Below, one piece after another: positions 7,534 to 17,500 of a stretch of DNA of 64,000 nucleotides. The stretch spans positions 2,728,001 through 2,792,000 of the forward strand of contig OZ244833.1 in assembly GCA_965220535.1 (NCBI GenBank), in the 5' to 3' direction. The notes beneath the pieces were generated by a model. That model saw only the letters and a program-made list of their open reading frames with translations, did not search any database and was not told the origin of the DNA. A program made the translations under genes and the position numbers. Source of the DNA: HK1 sp965220535. GTDB lineage: Bacteria; Pseudomonadota; Gammaproteobacteria; HK1. Within the stretch, counting starts at the first letter, position 1. Each line of letters begins with the position of its first letter.

Positions 7534-9548
7534 GCTTTTTTCGACCTCGCGCGGCTCGTGCCGCTTTTACCGGTCTTGGCGGTGGCTTTCGATGCCGCCT
7601 TGGGTGCGGGTTTCGCCGCGGTCTTGGGCGTGGCTTTCGATCCCGCCTTCGGTGCGGCTTTCGATGCCGCCTTGGGTGCCGCTTTCGATGCCGCCTTGGG
7701 TGCGGCTTTCGATCCTGCTTTGGGCACCGCTTTCGATGCCGCCTTGGGTGCGGCTTTCGATGCCGCCTTGGGCGCGGCTTTCGATCCCGCTTTGGGCGCG
7801 GGCTTCGATCCCGCCTTGGGCGTAGCTTTCGCTCCCGCTTTGGGCGCGGCTTTCGCTCCCGCTTTGGGCGCGGCTTTCGCTCCCGCCTTGGGCGCGGCTT
7901 TCGCTCCCGCTTTGGGCGCGGCTTTCGCTCCCGCCTTGGGCGCGGCTTTCGCTCCCGCCTTGGGCGCGGCTTTCGCTCCCGCCTTGGGTGCGGGTTTCGA
8001 TCCCGTCTTGGGTGCGGCTTTCGATCCCGCTTTGGGCGCGGTTTTCGATCCCGCCTTGGGCGCGGCTTTCGATGCGGTCTTGGGTTTGGCTTTCGGTGCT
8101 GTCTTGGGCGTGGCTTTTGAAGCCGTCTTGGGCTTGGCTTTCGATGCGGTCTTGGGCTTGGCTTTCGGCGCCGTCTTGGGTGCGGCTTTCGGCGCCGTCT
8201 TGGGTGCGGCTTTCGGCGCCGTCTTGGGTGCGGCTTTCGGCGCCGTCTTGGGCGTGGCTTTCGGCGCCGTCTTGGGCGTGGCTTTCGGTGCCGCCTTGGG
8301 TTTGGCTTTCGGCGCCGCCTTGGGTTTGGCTTTCGATGCCGCCTTGGGCGCGGCTTTCGAAGCCGTCTTGGGCGTGGCTTTCGATCCCGCCTTGGGTGCG
8401 GCTTTCGATGCGGTCTTGGGTGCGGCTTTCGATCCCGCCTTCGCCGCCGCTTTCGCCCCGGCCTTCGGTGTGGCTTTCGACGCCTTGGCGGTTTTGGCAG
8501 TGACGCGCACGCCTTTGTTGGCGGTGGTTTTGGCAGCGGCTTTGACGGTACCTTTTTTACGTTTTCCCACCGTCTGCGCCAGCAGGCAGAGGATTTCGAA
8601 CATCATTTGCGCTCCGCTGAGTCCGGTGATTCCCGAGGGATCGAAGGGCGGTGCGACTTCCACCACGTCGCCGCCGACGATATTCAGGCCGTCAAGGCCG
8701 CGGAGCATTTGTTGCGCTTCGTAGGTGGTGAATCCGCCGGATTCCGGGGTGCCGGTGCCCGGGGCGTAGATCGGATCGAGGCCGTCCACGTCGAAACTGA
8801 CATAGACCGGTTTCTTGCCGACGACCGAGCGCGCCTTTTTGATCACCGCCGGCAGCCCCATCGCGTAGAGATCTTCGATATGGATGACGGTCATGCCCGA
8901 GTCGTAGCTGAAGCTCCACAGGGGTTCGCTCGGCCCGCGGATCCCGATCTGGATCGTCCGCTTCGGATCCAACGCCCCTTCCTCGACCGCCACTTTGAAA
9001 GGCCCGCCGTGATGGTGTTTATGCCCGAAGAGTTCCGACCCGGTGTCGCAATGGGCATCGAAATGCACCATGGCGAGCGGCTGACCGTGCACCCTTGCCA
9101 ACGCTTTGAGGATCGGCAAGGAGATCGAATGGTCGCCGCCGGCGGAAAGCGGCAGGATCCCGGCGGCGGCGATGCCGTCGAAATAGCGCTCGATATCGGA
9201 GATCGCCTCGTCGAGGTTGTAGACCCCCTCGATGTAGACATCGCCGAAATCCGCCACTTTCGCGAGATCGTAGGGGCGCACCTTGGTTTGGTGATTGGTC
9301 ATCCCCAAAAAGGTGGATTGATCGCGCAGATGGCGCGGCCCGTGGCGCGCCCCGGGACGATTGGTGACGCCCCCGTCGAAAGGAACTCCGATGATGCCGA
9401 TATCGACACCTTTCTGACTCTCTTCGCTCTCGCAAAGCGGACGGCGCATGAAGGTGGCGACTCCGGTATAGCGCGGACGGTATTTCTCGCCCCATGCTTT
9501 TTTGCGATCATCGTGTACGCTGATCTTCGGCGACGATTTTTTTGCCAT
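7530..9548 (-). CDS. agmatinase-family ureohydrolase with histone H1-like tail
   Basis: 672 residues, about twice the normal 310-330. The ATG at 9548 has AAAAGGGGA upstream; the frame is open to 9704. Residues 1-330 are a complete ureohydrolase (agmatinase, guanidinobutyrase or similar), which splits a guanidino compound into urea and an amine with two Mn ions: GGDHS (H140), HFDAHCDT (D164, H166, D168), SFDVDGLDP (D253, D255). Substrate cannot be read from sequence. Residues 330-672 are almost only Lys, Ala, Pro, Gly, Ser and Thr in KAAPKAGA/KATPKTA units, like eukaryotic H1 tails and pseudomonad AlgP. Such a tail should bind DNA, RNA or polyanions. Its fusion to a metabolic enzyme is unusual. 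Confidence 0.88.
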   Translation of the reverse strand: MAKKSSPKISVHDDRKKAWGEKYRPRYTGVATFMRRPLCESEESQKGVDIGIIGVPFDGGVTNRPGARHGPRHLRDQSTFLGMTNHQTKVRPYDLAKVADFGDVYIEGVYNLDEAISDIERYFDGIAAAGILPLSAGGDHSISLPILKALARVHGQPLAMVHFDAHCDTGSELFGHKHHHGGPFKVAVEEGALDPKRTIQIGIRGPSEPLWSFSYDSGMTVIHIEDLYAMGLPAVIKKARSVVGKKPVYVSFDVDGLDPIYAPGTGTPESGGFTTYEAQQMLRGLDGLNIVGGDVVEVAPPFDPSGITGLSGAQMMFEILCLLAQTVGKRKKGTVKAAAKTTANKGVRVTAKTAKASKATPKAGAKAAAKAGSKAAPKTASKAAPKAGSKATPKTASKAAPKAASKAKPKAAPKAKPKAAPKATPKTAPKATPKTAPKAAPKTAPKAAPKTAPKAAPKTAPKAKPKTASKAKPKTASKATPKTAPKAKPKTASKAAPKAGSKTAPKAGSKAAPKTGSKPAPKAGAKAAPKAGAKAAPKAGAKAAPKAGAKAAPKAGAKAAPKAGAKAAPKAGAKATPKAGSKPAPKAGSKAAPKAASKAAPKAASKAVPKAGSKAAPKAASKAAPKAASKAAPKAGSKATPKTAAKPAPKAASKATAKTGKSGTSRARSKKA
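7545..8510 (-). repeat. degenerate 12/24-bp repeats coding the KAAPKA tail
   Basis: The tail region of the agmatinase fusion is a long run of imperfect units around GGGCGCGGCTTTCGATCC (plus-strand view), each coding four to eight residues of the KAAPKAG type. The reverse and shifted frames are also open because of this repetition, producing long artefactual reading frames. Such arrays expand and contract easily. Confidence 0.85.
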
Positions 9549-9961
9549 TTCGGATATCCCCTTTTGCTCCGAGCCGAGAGCGTTTTCCGCTTCGACGGAT
9601 CGCTCGGCGAGTGGTTGCGGTATTTTCGAACGTCTTGGTTTCGAACGCTTCAATTCTTTCCAGTCGAAAGAAAGAGTCGGTAAGCCTATGTCGTATCGTA
9701 TCATTGACCATTTTGCAAGGGGATGTCGGCGGCTTCTTCGCTTTTTGTCGGCGCGGGCCGAGGAAGTGCCGAGTATCGGGAAGGGCTATTCCCTCGCATT
9801 CCTCCTAGCCGGGGCGATGGAGTTTTCGGCCCGGCAATCGGTGGCGAGCGTATCGGGTTCGGGGAAGAGGCGGGGAATCGTCTCCGCTTCGAGATCTTGC
9901 GGTTGGCGGGGGGGTGTCGACTCTCCCGTGCGTCGCAGTCTTATTTTGATGGGAGAGTGAA
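9549..9961. other. divergent intergenic region
   Basis: 413 bases between the start of the minus-strand agmatinase and the start of the plus-strand SbmA-like gene. It must hold both promoters, but I cannot pick out a convincing -35/-10 pair, operator or small gene. Confidence 0.4.
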
Positions 9962-10975
9962 ATGTTTCGATCTTTCTTTATGAGTCGCCAATGGTTGCAT
10001 TGGTCGATTTTGGGTAGCTTGGTGATCATTGGTGGCACTTATTACGAAGCGCAGATTGCTGTGTGGGTCAACAAATGGCTTAGGGATCTCTACGACATGT
10101 TCCAAGCCCATATCGAAAACCCTGGACAAGTGGAGGAGAAAGATTATTACCTCCATCTCGCCAGTTTCGCGAAGGTAGCAGCCGTCTATATAGTGATTGC
10201 GGTATCGCTGGATTTTTTTGTGAGTCACTTTGTATTTCGCTGGCGCACTGCCATGAATAACTACTATATGTCGCACTGGCAGTCTCTGCGTCATATTGAA
10301 GGTGCGGCCCAGCGTGTGCAGGAAGATACAATGTTGTTCGCTAAGATCGTCCAGACCCTAGGGACCTACTACCTGAAGGCAGTGATGATCTTGTTCTCAT
10401 TTATCCCTGTGCTACGGGATTTGAGCGAAGAAATAACCGAACTTCCATTGATCGGGCAGGTAGACCATTCGATGGTTTGGATCGCGATCCTTTCCGCCGT
10501 CTGCGGGACCGGTTTGGTCGCCCTTGCGGGGTACCGCTTGCCGGGCTTGGAGTTCAATAATCAGCTGGTGGAGGCCGCCTACCGTAAAGAGCTGGTCTAT
10601 GGCGAGGATCGCGAAGATCGGGCGCAGCCGGAAACCGTGAAGGAACTCTTTGCCAATGTGCGCCGCAACTATTTTCGCTTATATCTGCACTACCTCTATT
10701 TCAATGTTGTGAAGTGGTCCTATTTACAAGGTACTTTTGTCCTTCCCTATATCGCGATAGGCCCGACCTTCTTCGCCGGAGCCGTCACCATTGGCTTTAT
10801 TAGACAGATCGTAGGGGCCTATGAAAGAGTATCAGGTTCTTTTGAGTTCCTAGTCAATTCATGGGATAGGATCATTGAACTGATGTCGATTTACAAGCGC
10901 CTCAAAGCCTTCGAAGCGTCGATCAAAGACAAATCGGGCTCGTCGACGATGCCTCCGCTCTACACGGAACGGTGA
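9962..10975 (+). CDS. SbmA/BacA-like peptide transporter
   Basis: 337 residues from ATG 9962 with GGGAGAG upstream. An inner-membrane protein matching the SbmA/BacA family (about 400 residues), which imports peptides such as microcins, bleomycin and proline-rich antimicrobial peptides using the proton gradient. Family features: the WVNKWLRDLYDMFQ segment after span 1, a span near 65-85, FRWRTAMNNYYMSHW (RWR of the membrane domain), QRVQEDTMLFA, a G-rich span GTGLVALAGYRLPGLE, and YKRLKAFEASI at the end. It is shorter than E. coli SbmA, mainly at the N-terminus. No ATP-binding domain is attached. Codon use is less GC-rich than neighbours. Confidence 0.88.
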   Translation: MFRSFFMSRQWLHWSILGSLVIIGGTYYEAQIAVWVNKWLRDLYDMFQAHIENPGQVEEKDYYLHLASFAKVAAVYIVIAVSLDFFVSHFVFRWRTAMNNYYMSHWQSLRHIEGAAQRVQEDTMLFAKIVQTLGTYYLKAVMILFSFIPVLRDLSEEITELPLIGQVDHSMVWIAILSAVCGTGLVALAGYRLPGLEFNNQLVEAAYRKELVYGEDREDRAQPETVKELFANVRRNYFRLYLHYLYFNVVKWSYLQGTFVLPYIAIGPTFFAGAVTIGFIRQIVGAYERVSGSFEFLVNSWDRIIELMSIYKRLKAFEASIKDKSGSSTMPPLYTER

Positions 10976-11218
10976 TGGTTCCCTCATCGTCGCCACGGCC
11001 GTTGTCTTGGGAGTGCCCCTGTGCCTTCGCTTCCCTCGGCGGCGATTGATCGACGAATCGGAATCGAGATAGGCGTTGAGCCCAAATTTTCAACCCCGGT
11101 TCCTGACAATCCGAAGGGTGCGCGTTTCCAAAACGTGCGCCTTTCGTCTTGCCCCCTCCCCCTGACCGCTTTCTTCCCCACCCCCAAAATCAACACCCAA
11201 AGGAGACCCCCACACACC

Positions 11219-11845
11219 ATGCTAAAAATCCTAGGCCGCCGCACCTCCGCCAACGTCATGAAGCCGCTATGGGTAGCAGACGAGATCGGTCTCGATTACG
11301 AGCAAGTCGATATCGGCGGAGCCTTCGGGGGCAATCAAGATCCCGACTATCTCGCGATCAATCCCACCGGTCTCATCCCTACCTTGGTCGAGGACGATTT
11401 CACGCTGTGGGAATCGAATGCGATCACCCGCTACCTCTGCGAAAAGTTCGCCGCCGGTTCGTTGTGGCCCACCGATCCGCGGACGCGGGCGATTGCCGAC
11501 ACTTGGATGGATTGGCAGCAGACGCTTTGCGCTCCGATGATGCGCCCGATCTTCTGGGGGCTGGTGCGCACCCCGCCGGAGCAGCGCGACAAACAAGGGA
11601 TCGAGCAGGCGATCAAGGAAGGGCATCGGATATGGGGGATGCTCGACCGTCATCTTGCGGAACGTCCTTTCGTGGCCGGCGAGAGCCTGACGATGGGCGA
11701 TATCCCCATCGGTCCGCAGGCGCATCGCTGGCTCGCTCTGGTCAAGGAGGACGAACGCCCGTCGATGCCTGCCTTGGAGGCTTGGTACCGACGCCTGTGC
11801 GAACGCCCGGCTTTCGCCAAGAACGTGCTGATCCCGATCGAGTAG
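11219..11845 (+). CDS. glutathione S-transferase
   Basis: 208 residues. ATG at 11219 follows AAAGGAGAC; the frame is open for 66 codons more but without family similarity. N-terminal thioredoxin-like domain: MLKILGRRTSANVMKPLW (the Ser/Asn glutathione-activating region), the cis-Pro motif NPTGLIPTL near 55, and LWESNAITRYL (the ES that contacts the glutamyl group). C-terminal helical domain includes RPFVAGESLTMGDIPIG, the usual N-capping motif, and a final WYRRLCERPAF. A cytoplasmic conjugating or isomerising enzyme; substrate unknown. It lies upstream of the 5-oxoprolinase gene, which would recycle glutathione-derived 5-oxoproline; a shared role is an inference. Confidence 0.92.
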   Translation: MLKILGRRTSANVMKPLWVADEIGLDYEQVDIGGAFGGNQDPDYLAINPTGLIPTLVEDDFTLWESNAITRYLCEKFAAGSLWPTDPRTRAIADTWMDWQQTLCAPMMRPIFWGLVRTPPEQRDKQGIEQAIKEGHRIWGMLDRHLAERPFVAGESLTMGDIPIGPQAHRWLALVKEDERPSMPALEAWYRRLCERPAFAKNVLIPIE

Positions 11846-12059
11846 ATCCTAAGGTTCTTGATCCCGCGACCGAGCGCGCGACCTTCGAAGCCCTCGCATC
11901 CATCGATATAGAAGGGGCGACGCAAGCGAGCCGCCGGCGGGGATCGAAACCCGAGGGGATCCCGCCGAAGCATCGAAGCCGTGCTTTTTTTCGCAGGCCG
12001 GTTTCTTCGGGGGCTTCGCCCGGGACTAACAGGAGTTCGAGCGGTACCTTCGATCGATG

Positions 12060-12860
12060 GTCTTCGCCACCGCACGCACCACGAAACGCACCACGACCGA
12101 TAGCGCGACCAAGAAGGACTCAAAAAGAGCACGAGCGAAAACGCGAACGGCCGATGGTTTCGGATCGACCGGGACGACACCCTCGCCGACGCGGCGGCGC
12201 GTACCGCCCCGACGATCACCTGAACGATCACCCGCAAACTCGTATCCGAAGACCCCGAACGCTACAAGGGCGCCGCCTTTCAAAGGATCCGAGATAAGGT
12301 TTTCGCGTTGCAGGCACCACCATGCAGGCCGCTGAACGCGCTACCGCATACGCTGCGACCATAAGGACTCGAAAAGGGCAGAGCGAATACGCAACGGGCC
12401 GGCGATTCCGGGTCGATCGAGGCGGCACCTTCATCGACGCGGTGGCGCGTACCGCCCCGACGATCACCCGATCGATCACCCGCAAACTCGTATCCGAAGA
12501 CCCCGAACGCTACAAGGACGCCGCCTTTCAAAGGATCCGACGAGATAAGGTTTTCGCGTTGCAGGCACCACCATGCGGGCCGCTGAACGAGCGACTGCAT
12601 ACGCTGCGACCATAAGGACTCGAAAAGGGCAGAGCGAATACGCAACGGGCCGGCGATTCCGGGTCGATCGAGGCGGCACCTTCCTCGACGCGGTGGCGCG
12701 TACCGCCCCGACGATCACCCGATCGATCACCGGCAAACTTTTGTCCGAAGACCTCGAACGCTACGAAGGCCCCGTCTTCCAAGGGATTCGCAAGGGATTC
12801 GCAAGGGATTCGCGATAAGGTTTTCATCGCTGCCCGCGCCACCACGCACACTAAGAAACA
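12060..12860 (+). repeat. three tandem decayed copies of the 5-oxoprolinase 5' end
   Basis: Upstream of the 5-oxoprolinase gene its start region (leader plus the first 45-50 codons) is repeated head to tail. The equivalent of GCGAAAACGC at 12881 recurs at 12134, 12383 and 12634, giving periods of 249, 251 and 247 bases. Each unit reads TGG/CGA-TTC-GGATCGA...GGCGGCACCTTC, the RGGTF codons, and ends with GATCCGA plus a stretch ...GATAAGGTTTTCGCGTTGCAG that corresponds to the leader just before the true start. Copies 2 and 3 are very alike; copy 1 is older. None is a working gene because frame is lost. Bases 11846-12060 hold nothing recognisable. Confidence 0.88.
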
Positions 12861-12876
12861 AGGACTCGAAAAAGGC

Positions 12877-15800
12877 ATGAGCGAAAACGCAACCGGCTGG
12901 CAGTTCTGGATCGATCGAGGCGGCACCTTCACCGACGTGGTGGCGCGCTGCCCCGACGGCCACCTGATCACCCGCAAACTCCTGTCCGAAGATCCCGAGC
13001 GCTACGAAGACGCCGCCCTCCAAGGGATCCGCGAGGTGCTGGGCTTGAAGCCGGATCAGCCGATCCGAGGCGTGGAAGCGGTACGCATGGGGACGACCGT
13101 CGCCACCAACGCCCTCTTGGAGCGCAAGGGCGACCGCACCCTTTTGGTGGTCAACCGCGGCTTCCGCGACGCCCTGCGCATCGGCTATCAGGCGCGGCCG
13201 CATCTTTTCGAACTCGATATCTCCTTGCCGGAGATGCTCTACGAGAAGGTGGTGGAGGTGGAGGGTCGTATCGGGGCGCAGGGCGAGGAACTGACCCCGC
13301 TCGATCGCGAAGGCGCACGCCGATCCCTGCGCGCCGCGTTCGAAGAGGGGATCCGCTCGGTGGCCATCGTGCTGATGCACGCCTACCGATGGCCGGAACA
13401 CGAATCGGCGTTGGCGGAGATCGCGCGGGAGATCGGCTTTGCCCAGATCTCGGTCAGCGGCGAGACCAGCCCGCTGATGAAACTCGTCGGCCGCGGCGAT
13501 ACCACGGTGGTCGACGCCTATCTCTCCCCCTTGCTGCGCCGCTACGTGGATCGGGTGGCGCAGGAGTTGGGCCGCGATACCCGTTTGATGTTCATGCAAT
13601 CGAACGGCGGCTTGATCGACGCCGCGCGTTTCCAAGGCAAGGACGCGATCCTCTCCGGACCGGCCGGGGGCATCGTCGGCGCCGCGGGCACCGCGACCCG
13701 CGCCGGTTTCGATCGCGTCATCACCTTCGATATGGGCGGCACCTCCACCGATGTCGCCCACTACCACGGCGGCTTCGAGCGCGCCTTCGAGACCGAGGTC
13801 GCCGGGGTGCGGATGCGCGCCCCGATGATGCTGATCCATACGGTGGCCGCGGGCGGCGGTTCGATATGCACCTTCGACGGCACCCGCTATCGGGTCGGTC
13901 CGGATTCGGCGGGCGCCGATCCCGGCCCCGCCTGCTACCGTCGCGGCGGCCCGCTGTGCGTGACCGATTGCAACCTTCTGTTGGGTCGTCTGCAGCCGGA
14001 TTTCTTCCCGCGGGTTTTCGGCGAGAAGCGCGATCAGCCCTTGGGTCTCGATGCCGTCGTGGCGCGTTTCGAAGAGATGGCGGCGAGTATCGGCGAGCAC
14101 ACCGGCGATACCCCCTCGGTCGAGGAAGTGGCGAGCGGCTTTTTGCGCATTGCGGTCGACAATATGGCCAACGCGATCAAGGCGATTTCCGTGCGTCGAG
14201 GCCACGATATCACCGGCTACACCCTCAATTGCTTCGGCGGCGCCGGCGGTCAGCATGCTTGCCTCGTCGCCGACGCCCTCGGGATGGGTCGAGTGATGAT
14301 CCATCCCTTTGCCGGGCTTCTCTCCGCTTATGGCATGGGCTTGGCCGATATTCGCGTTCTGCGGGATCGGGCGGTGGAAGTGCGGCTCGACGACGACGAG
14401 GGCTTCGCCCGCTTCACCGAGGCTTTGGATACCCTCGCGGGCGAGGCCGAGGCGGAGTTGCGGGCGCAAAGGATCCCGGCCGATCGCATCCGGATCCTGC
14501 GGCGGGCGCATATTCGCTATGAAGGAACGGATACCTCGGATCTGATCGAGGCCGGCGATATCGCCGACATGCAAGAGCGTTTCGAATCCGCCCACCGGCG
14601 CCGCTACGGCTTTGCGATGCCGGACAAGCCTTTGATCCTCGAGGCGGCGTCGGTGGAGGCCATCGGCTCTACCGAGGATGCGGTGCGCGAAGGTCCGTCA
14701 AGCCCGATCCCCGTTGACCCCGAGACCCCCGCGACCCCGCAGGCGGCGCCCGCAGACCCAAGCCGTCCCGCCTCCGGGCAGCCGCCTCGAGATTCCGAAG
14801 CCCCCGCCGAAAGCGCCGCATCGACGACACCCGATCCCGAACGCGAAGTCCCCGCCTTTTTCGAAGGCGAGAAGCGGCAGGTGCCGGTCTTTCGCCGCGA
14901 GACATTGGCCGCAGGCGCGATCGAAGGCCCGGCGATCGTCATCGACAGCGCCACCACCGTCGTGGTCGAGCCCGGTTGGCAGGCGGCCGGCGCATCCGGC
15001 GGCGATCTGATTTTGGAGCGCATCGTGCCGCCGACCCGCGAAAGCGCGGCGGGCACCGATTGCGATCCCATCATGCTCGAGGTCTTCAACAACCGTTTCA
15101 TGTCGATCGCCGAGCAGATGGGGCTCACCCTGCAAAACACCGCGCACTCGGTCAATATCAAGGAGCGTTTGGATTTCTCCTGCGCTCTTTTCGATCCCGA
15201 AGGAATGCTGGTCGCCAACGCCCCCCATATCCCGATCCATTTGGGATCGATGAGCGAGAGCGTGCGCACGGTGTTGCGCGAAAACGCCCGCAGCATGAAG
15301 CCCGGGGATGTTTTCTGCGTCAACAATCCTTATAACGGCGGCACCCACCTGCCGGATATCACGGTCATCACTCCCGTTTTCGATCTGCCTTCCGATCCCG
15401 CCGATCCCGCCGCCGATCCCGACTCCCTCGCCGGCGAGGCGGCGACGAGCGTCCCGCCGGGCAGGATTCTTTTCTTTGTCGCCAGCCGCGGCCACCATTC
15501 CGATATCGGGGGATCCGTGCCCGGCTCGATGCCGCCGGATGCCCGTACGGTGGAAGAGGAGGGCATCCTCTTCGACAATTTCCGACTCGTCGACGGCGGG
15601 CGTTTTTTGGAAGAGGAACTGCGCTCGCATCTCGCGGCCGGGCCTTGGCCCGCTCGCAACCCGGAGCAGAACGTCGCGGATTTGAAAGCCCAAATCGCCG
15701 CCGGTGAAAAAGGGATCCGCGAGGTGCGCAAGATGATCGAGGATTTCGGGCTCGAGGCGGTGCACGCCTATATGCACCACGTGCAGGAGAACGCGAAGGA

Positions 15801-16692
15801 GCAGGTGCGGCGGGTGATCGACGTGCTGCGAGACGGGGAATTCGAACTGCCGATGGACGATGGCTCCTATATCCGCGTTCGGATATCGATCGACGCCGCG
15901 CGGCGCGAAGCGGTGGTGGATTTCACCGGCACCAGCGCCCAGCGTCCGAATAACTTCAACGCTCCGGCGGCGGTGGCGCGCTCGGCGGTGCTCTATGTTT
16001 TCCGTTGCCTGGTCAAAGACGAGATCCCCCTCAACGAGGGCTGTCTTGCACCGGTGCGCATCGTCATCCCCGAGGGCTCGATGCTGGCCCCGGTGCATCC
16101 GGCGGCGGTGGCCGCGGGCAATGTCGAGACCAGCCAGGCGATCACCGATGCGCTGCTCGGGGCGTTGGGAGTGGCGGCGCAAAGCCAAGGGACGATGAAC
16201 AATCTTCTGTTCGGCAACGACCGCTGCCAGTACTACGAAACGGTTTGCGGCGGCGCGGGCGCCGGTCCCGGCTACGACGGAGCCGATGCCGTCCACACCA
16301 ATATGACCAATACCCGCCTTACGGATCCGGAAATCCTCGAGTGGCGCTACCCGGTGGTGCTCGAGCGCTTCGAGATCGATCGAGGATCCGGCGGCGCCGG
16401 TCGCTGGAAAGGCGGCGACGGGGTGACCAGAAGGATCCGTTTTTGCGAGGAGATGATATTGACCGTCCTCTCCCATCGTCGCGAGATCCCCCCTTACGGC
16501 ATGGCCGGCGGGGGCGTCGGTCGCTGCGGGCGCAATCGCATCGAGCGCAAAGACGGTCGCCTCGAAGTCTTGGGGGGACAGGCTCAAGCCGAGGTCGCGC
16601 CCGGGGATGTTTTCATCCTCGAAACCCCTTCCGGCGGCGGCTACGGCGCGGTCGATCGTTCGGCCCCGGAGAGCGAGGGCGAGGTCAAGTGA
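12877..16692 (+). CDS. 5-oxoprolinase (fused HyuA-HyuB)
   Basis: 1271 residues, the size of single-chain ATP-dependent 5-oxoprolinases, which open 5-oxoproline to glutamate in the cytoplasm. The HyuA half (1 to about 700) has WIDRGGTFTDVVA near 11-23, MGTTVATNALLERKG, TFDMGGTSTDVA near 286-297 and AGGGSICTFDGTRYRVGPDSAGADPGPACY, all typical of the actin-like ATPase fold. About residues 605-668 are a Pro/Ala/Ser-rich insert not seen in compact homologues. The HyuB half starts near 728 (CDPIMLEVFNNRF) and has RLDFSCALFDPEG, NAPHIPIHLGSM, NNPYNGGTHLPDITV and GGGAGAGPGYDGADAVHTNM. The start ATG 12877 is supported by AAGGACTCGAAAAAGG upstream. Both ends of this gene are duplicated beside it. Confidence 0.95.
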   Translation: MSENATGWQFWIDRGGTFTDVVARCPDGHLITRKLLSEDPERYEDAALQGIREVLGLKPDQPIRGVEAVRMGTTVATNALLERKGDRTLLVVNRGFRDALRIGYQARPHLFELDISLPEMLYEKVVEVEGRIGAQGEELTPLDREGARRSLRAAFEEGIRSVAIVLMHAYRWPEHESALAEIAREIGFAQISVSGETSPLMKLVGRGDTTVVDAYLSPLLRRYVDRVAQELGRDTRLMFMQSNGGLIDAARFQGKDAILSGPAGGIVGAAGTATRAGFDRVITFDMGGTSTDVAHYHGGFERAFETEVAGVRMRAPMMLIHTVAAGGGSICTFDGTRYRVGPDSAGADPGPACYRRGGPLCVTDCNLLLGRLQPDFFPRVFGEKRDQPLGLDAVVARFEEMAASIGEHTGDTPSVEEVASGFLRIAVDNMANAIKAISVRRGHDITGYTLNCFGGAGGQHACLVADALGMGRVMIHPFAGLLSAYGMGLADIRVLRDRAVEVRLDDDEGFARFTEALDTLAGEAEAELRAQRIPADRIRILRRAHIRYEGTDTSDLIEAGDIADMQERFESAHRRRYGFAMPDKPLILEAASVEAIGSTEDAVREGPSSPIPVDPETPATPQAAPADPSRPASGQPPRDSEAPAESAASTTPDPEREVPAFFEGEKRQVPVFRRETLAAGAIEGPAIVIDSATTVVVEPGWQAAGASGGDLILERIVPPTRESAAGTDCDPIMLEVFNNRFMSIAEQMGLTLQNTAHSVNIKERLDFSCALFDPEGMLVANAPHIPIHLGSMSESVRTVLRENARSMKPGDVFCVNNPYNGGTHLPDITVITPVFDLPSDPADPAADPDSLAGEAATSVPPGRILFFVASRGHHSDIGGSVPGSMPPDARTVEEEGILFDNFRLVDGGRFLEEELRSHLAAGPWPARNPEQNVADLKAQIAAGEKGIREVRKMIEDFGLEAVHAYMHHVQENAKEQVRRVIDVLRDGEFELPMDDGSYIRVRISIDAARREAVVDFTGTSAQRPNNFNAPAAVARSAVLYVFRCLVKDEIPLNEGCLAPVRIVIPEGSMLAPVHPAAVAAGNVETSQAITDALLGALGVAAQSQGTMNNLLFGNDRCQYYETVCGGAGAGPGYDGADAVHTNMTNTRLTDPEILEWRYPVVLERFEIDRGSGGAGRWKGGDGVTRRIRFCEEMILTVLSHRREIPPYGMAGGGVGRCGRNRIERKDGRLEVLGGQAQAEVAPGDVFILETPSGGGYGAVDRSAPESEGEVK

Positions 16693-16759
16693 GGAAGGGC
16701 TGAAGAAAAGAGTGCGCTCGGATCTCGAATGCCCGAAAGGCATCGGCGCTTTTTCGGCC

Positions 16760-17500
16760 CGATTCTTTGGCGACTTCGTCGACTTCCGAGGGTGTGGTTG
16801 GATGGCGTGACCTGCGGGCGCAATCGCATCGAGCGCAAAGAGGGTCGCCTCGAAGTCTTGGGGGGTCAGGCTCGAAGCCGAGCTCGCGCCCCGGGATGTC
16901 TTCATCCTCGAAACCCCCTCCGGCGGTGGCTACGGTGCGGTCGATCGTTCGGCTTCGGAGAGCGAGGACGAGAACGAGGTCAATTGAGCAAGGGCTGAAG
17001 AAAAGAGTGCGCTCGGGGTTCGAATGCCCGAGAAGCACCGGCGTTTTTTCGGATCGACTCTTTGTCGACGTCGTCGACTTCCGATGGCGTGGTTGGACGG
17101 CGTGACCTGCGGGGGCGTCGAATCGCTGCGGGCGCAATCGCATCGAGCGCAAAGAGGGTCGCCTCGAAGTCTTGGGGGGTCAGGCTCGAAGCCGAGCTCG
17201 CGCCCGGGGATGTTTTCATCCTCGAAACCCCTTCCGGCGGCGGCTACGGCGCGGTCGATCGCTCGGCCCCGGAGAACGAGGGCGAGAACGAGGTCAAGTG
17301 AGCAAGGGCTGAAGAAAAGAACGCGCTCGGATATCGAATGCCCGAAAGGCATCGGCGTTTTTTCGGATCGATTCCTTGTCGGCTCTTTGTCGACTTCCGA
17401 TGGCGTGACCTGCGGGGTCGTCGAATCGCTGCGGCCGCAATCGCATCGAGCGCAAAGACGATCGCTTCGAAGTCTTGGGGGGGCAGGCTCGAAGCCGAGC
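16760..17500 (+). pseudogene. three tandem decayed copies of the 5-oxoprolinase 3' end
   Basis: After the true stop (16690-16692) the last 60 or so codons plus about 120 bases of 3' flank repeat three times: the sequence CGCAATCGCATCGAGCGCAA at 16530 in the gene recurs at about 16819, 17137 and 17439 (spacings about 290-320). Each ends GTCAA(T/G)TGAGCAAGGGCTGAAGAAAAGAG and then a stretch with GAATGCCCGA...CATCGGCGTTTTTTCGG. The frames are broken by a one-base insertion in AGGCTCGAAGCCGAG, so the copies are not expressed as a domain. Copy 3 runs into the short-unit array. Confidence 0.85.

Noticed and set aside
7558..8724. Long plus-strand open frames of FDAALGA / RCRLGCGFR type repeats
   Set aside because: They are the antisense of the KAAPKA tail of the agmatinase fusion; open only because of the repeat and GC bias.
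14698..16905. 735-residue minus-strand open frame across 5-oxoprolinase
   Set aside because: Shadow of the confirmed plus-strand gene; no RBS or family motifs.
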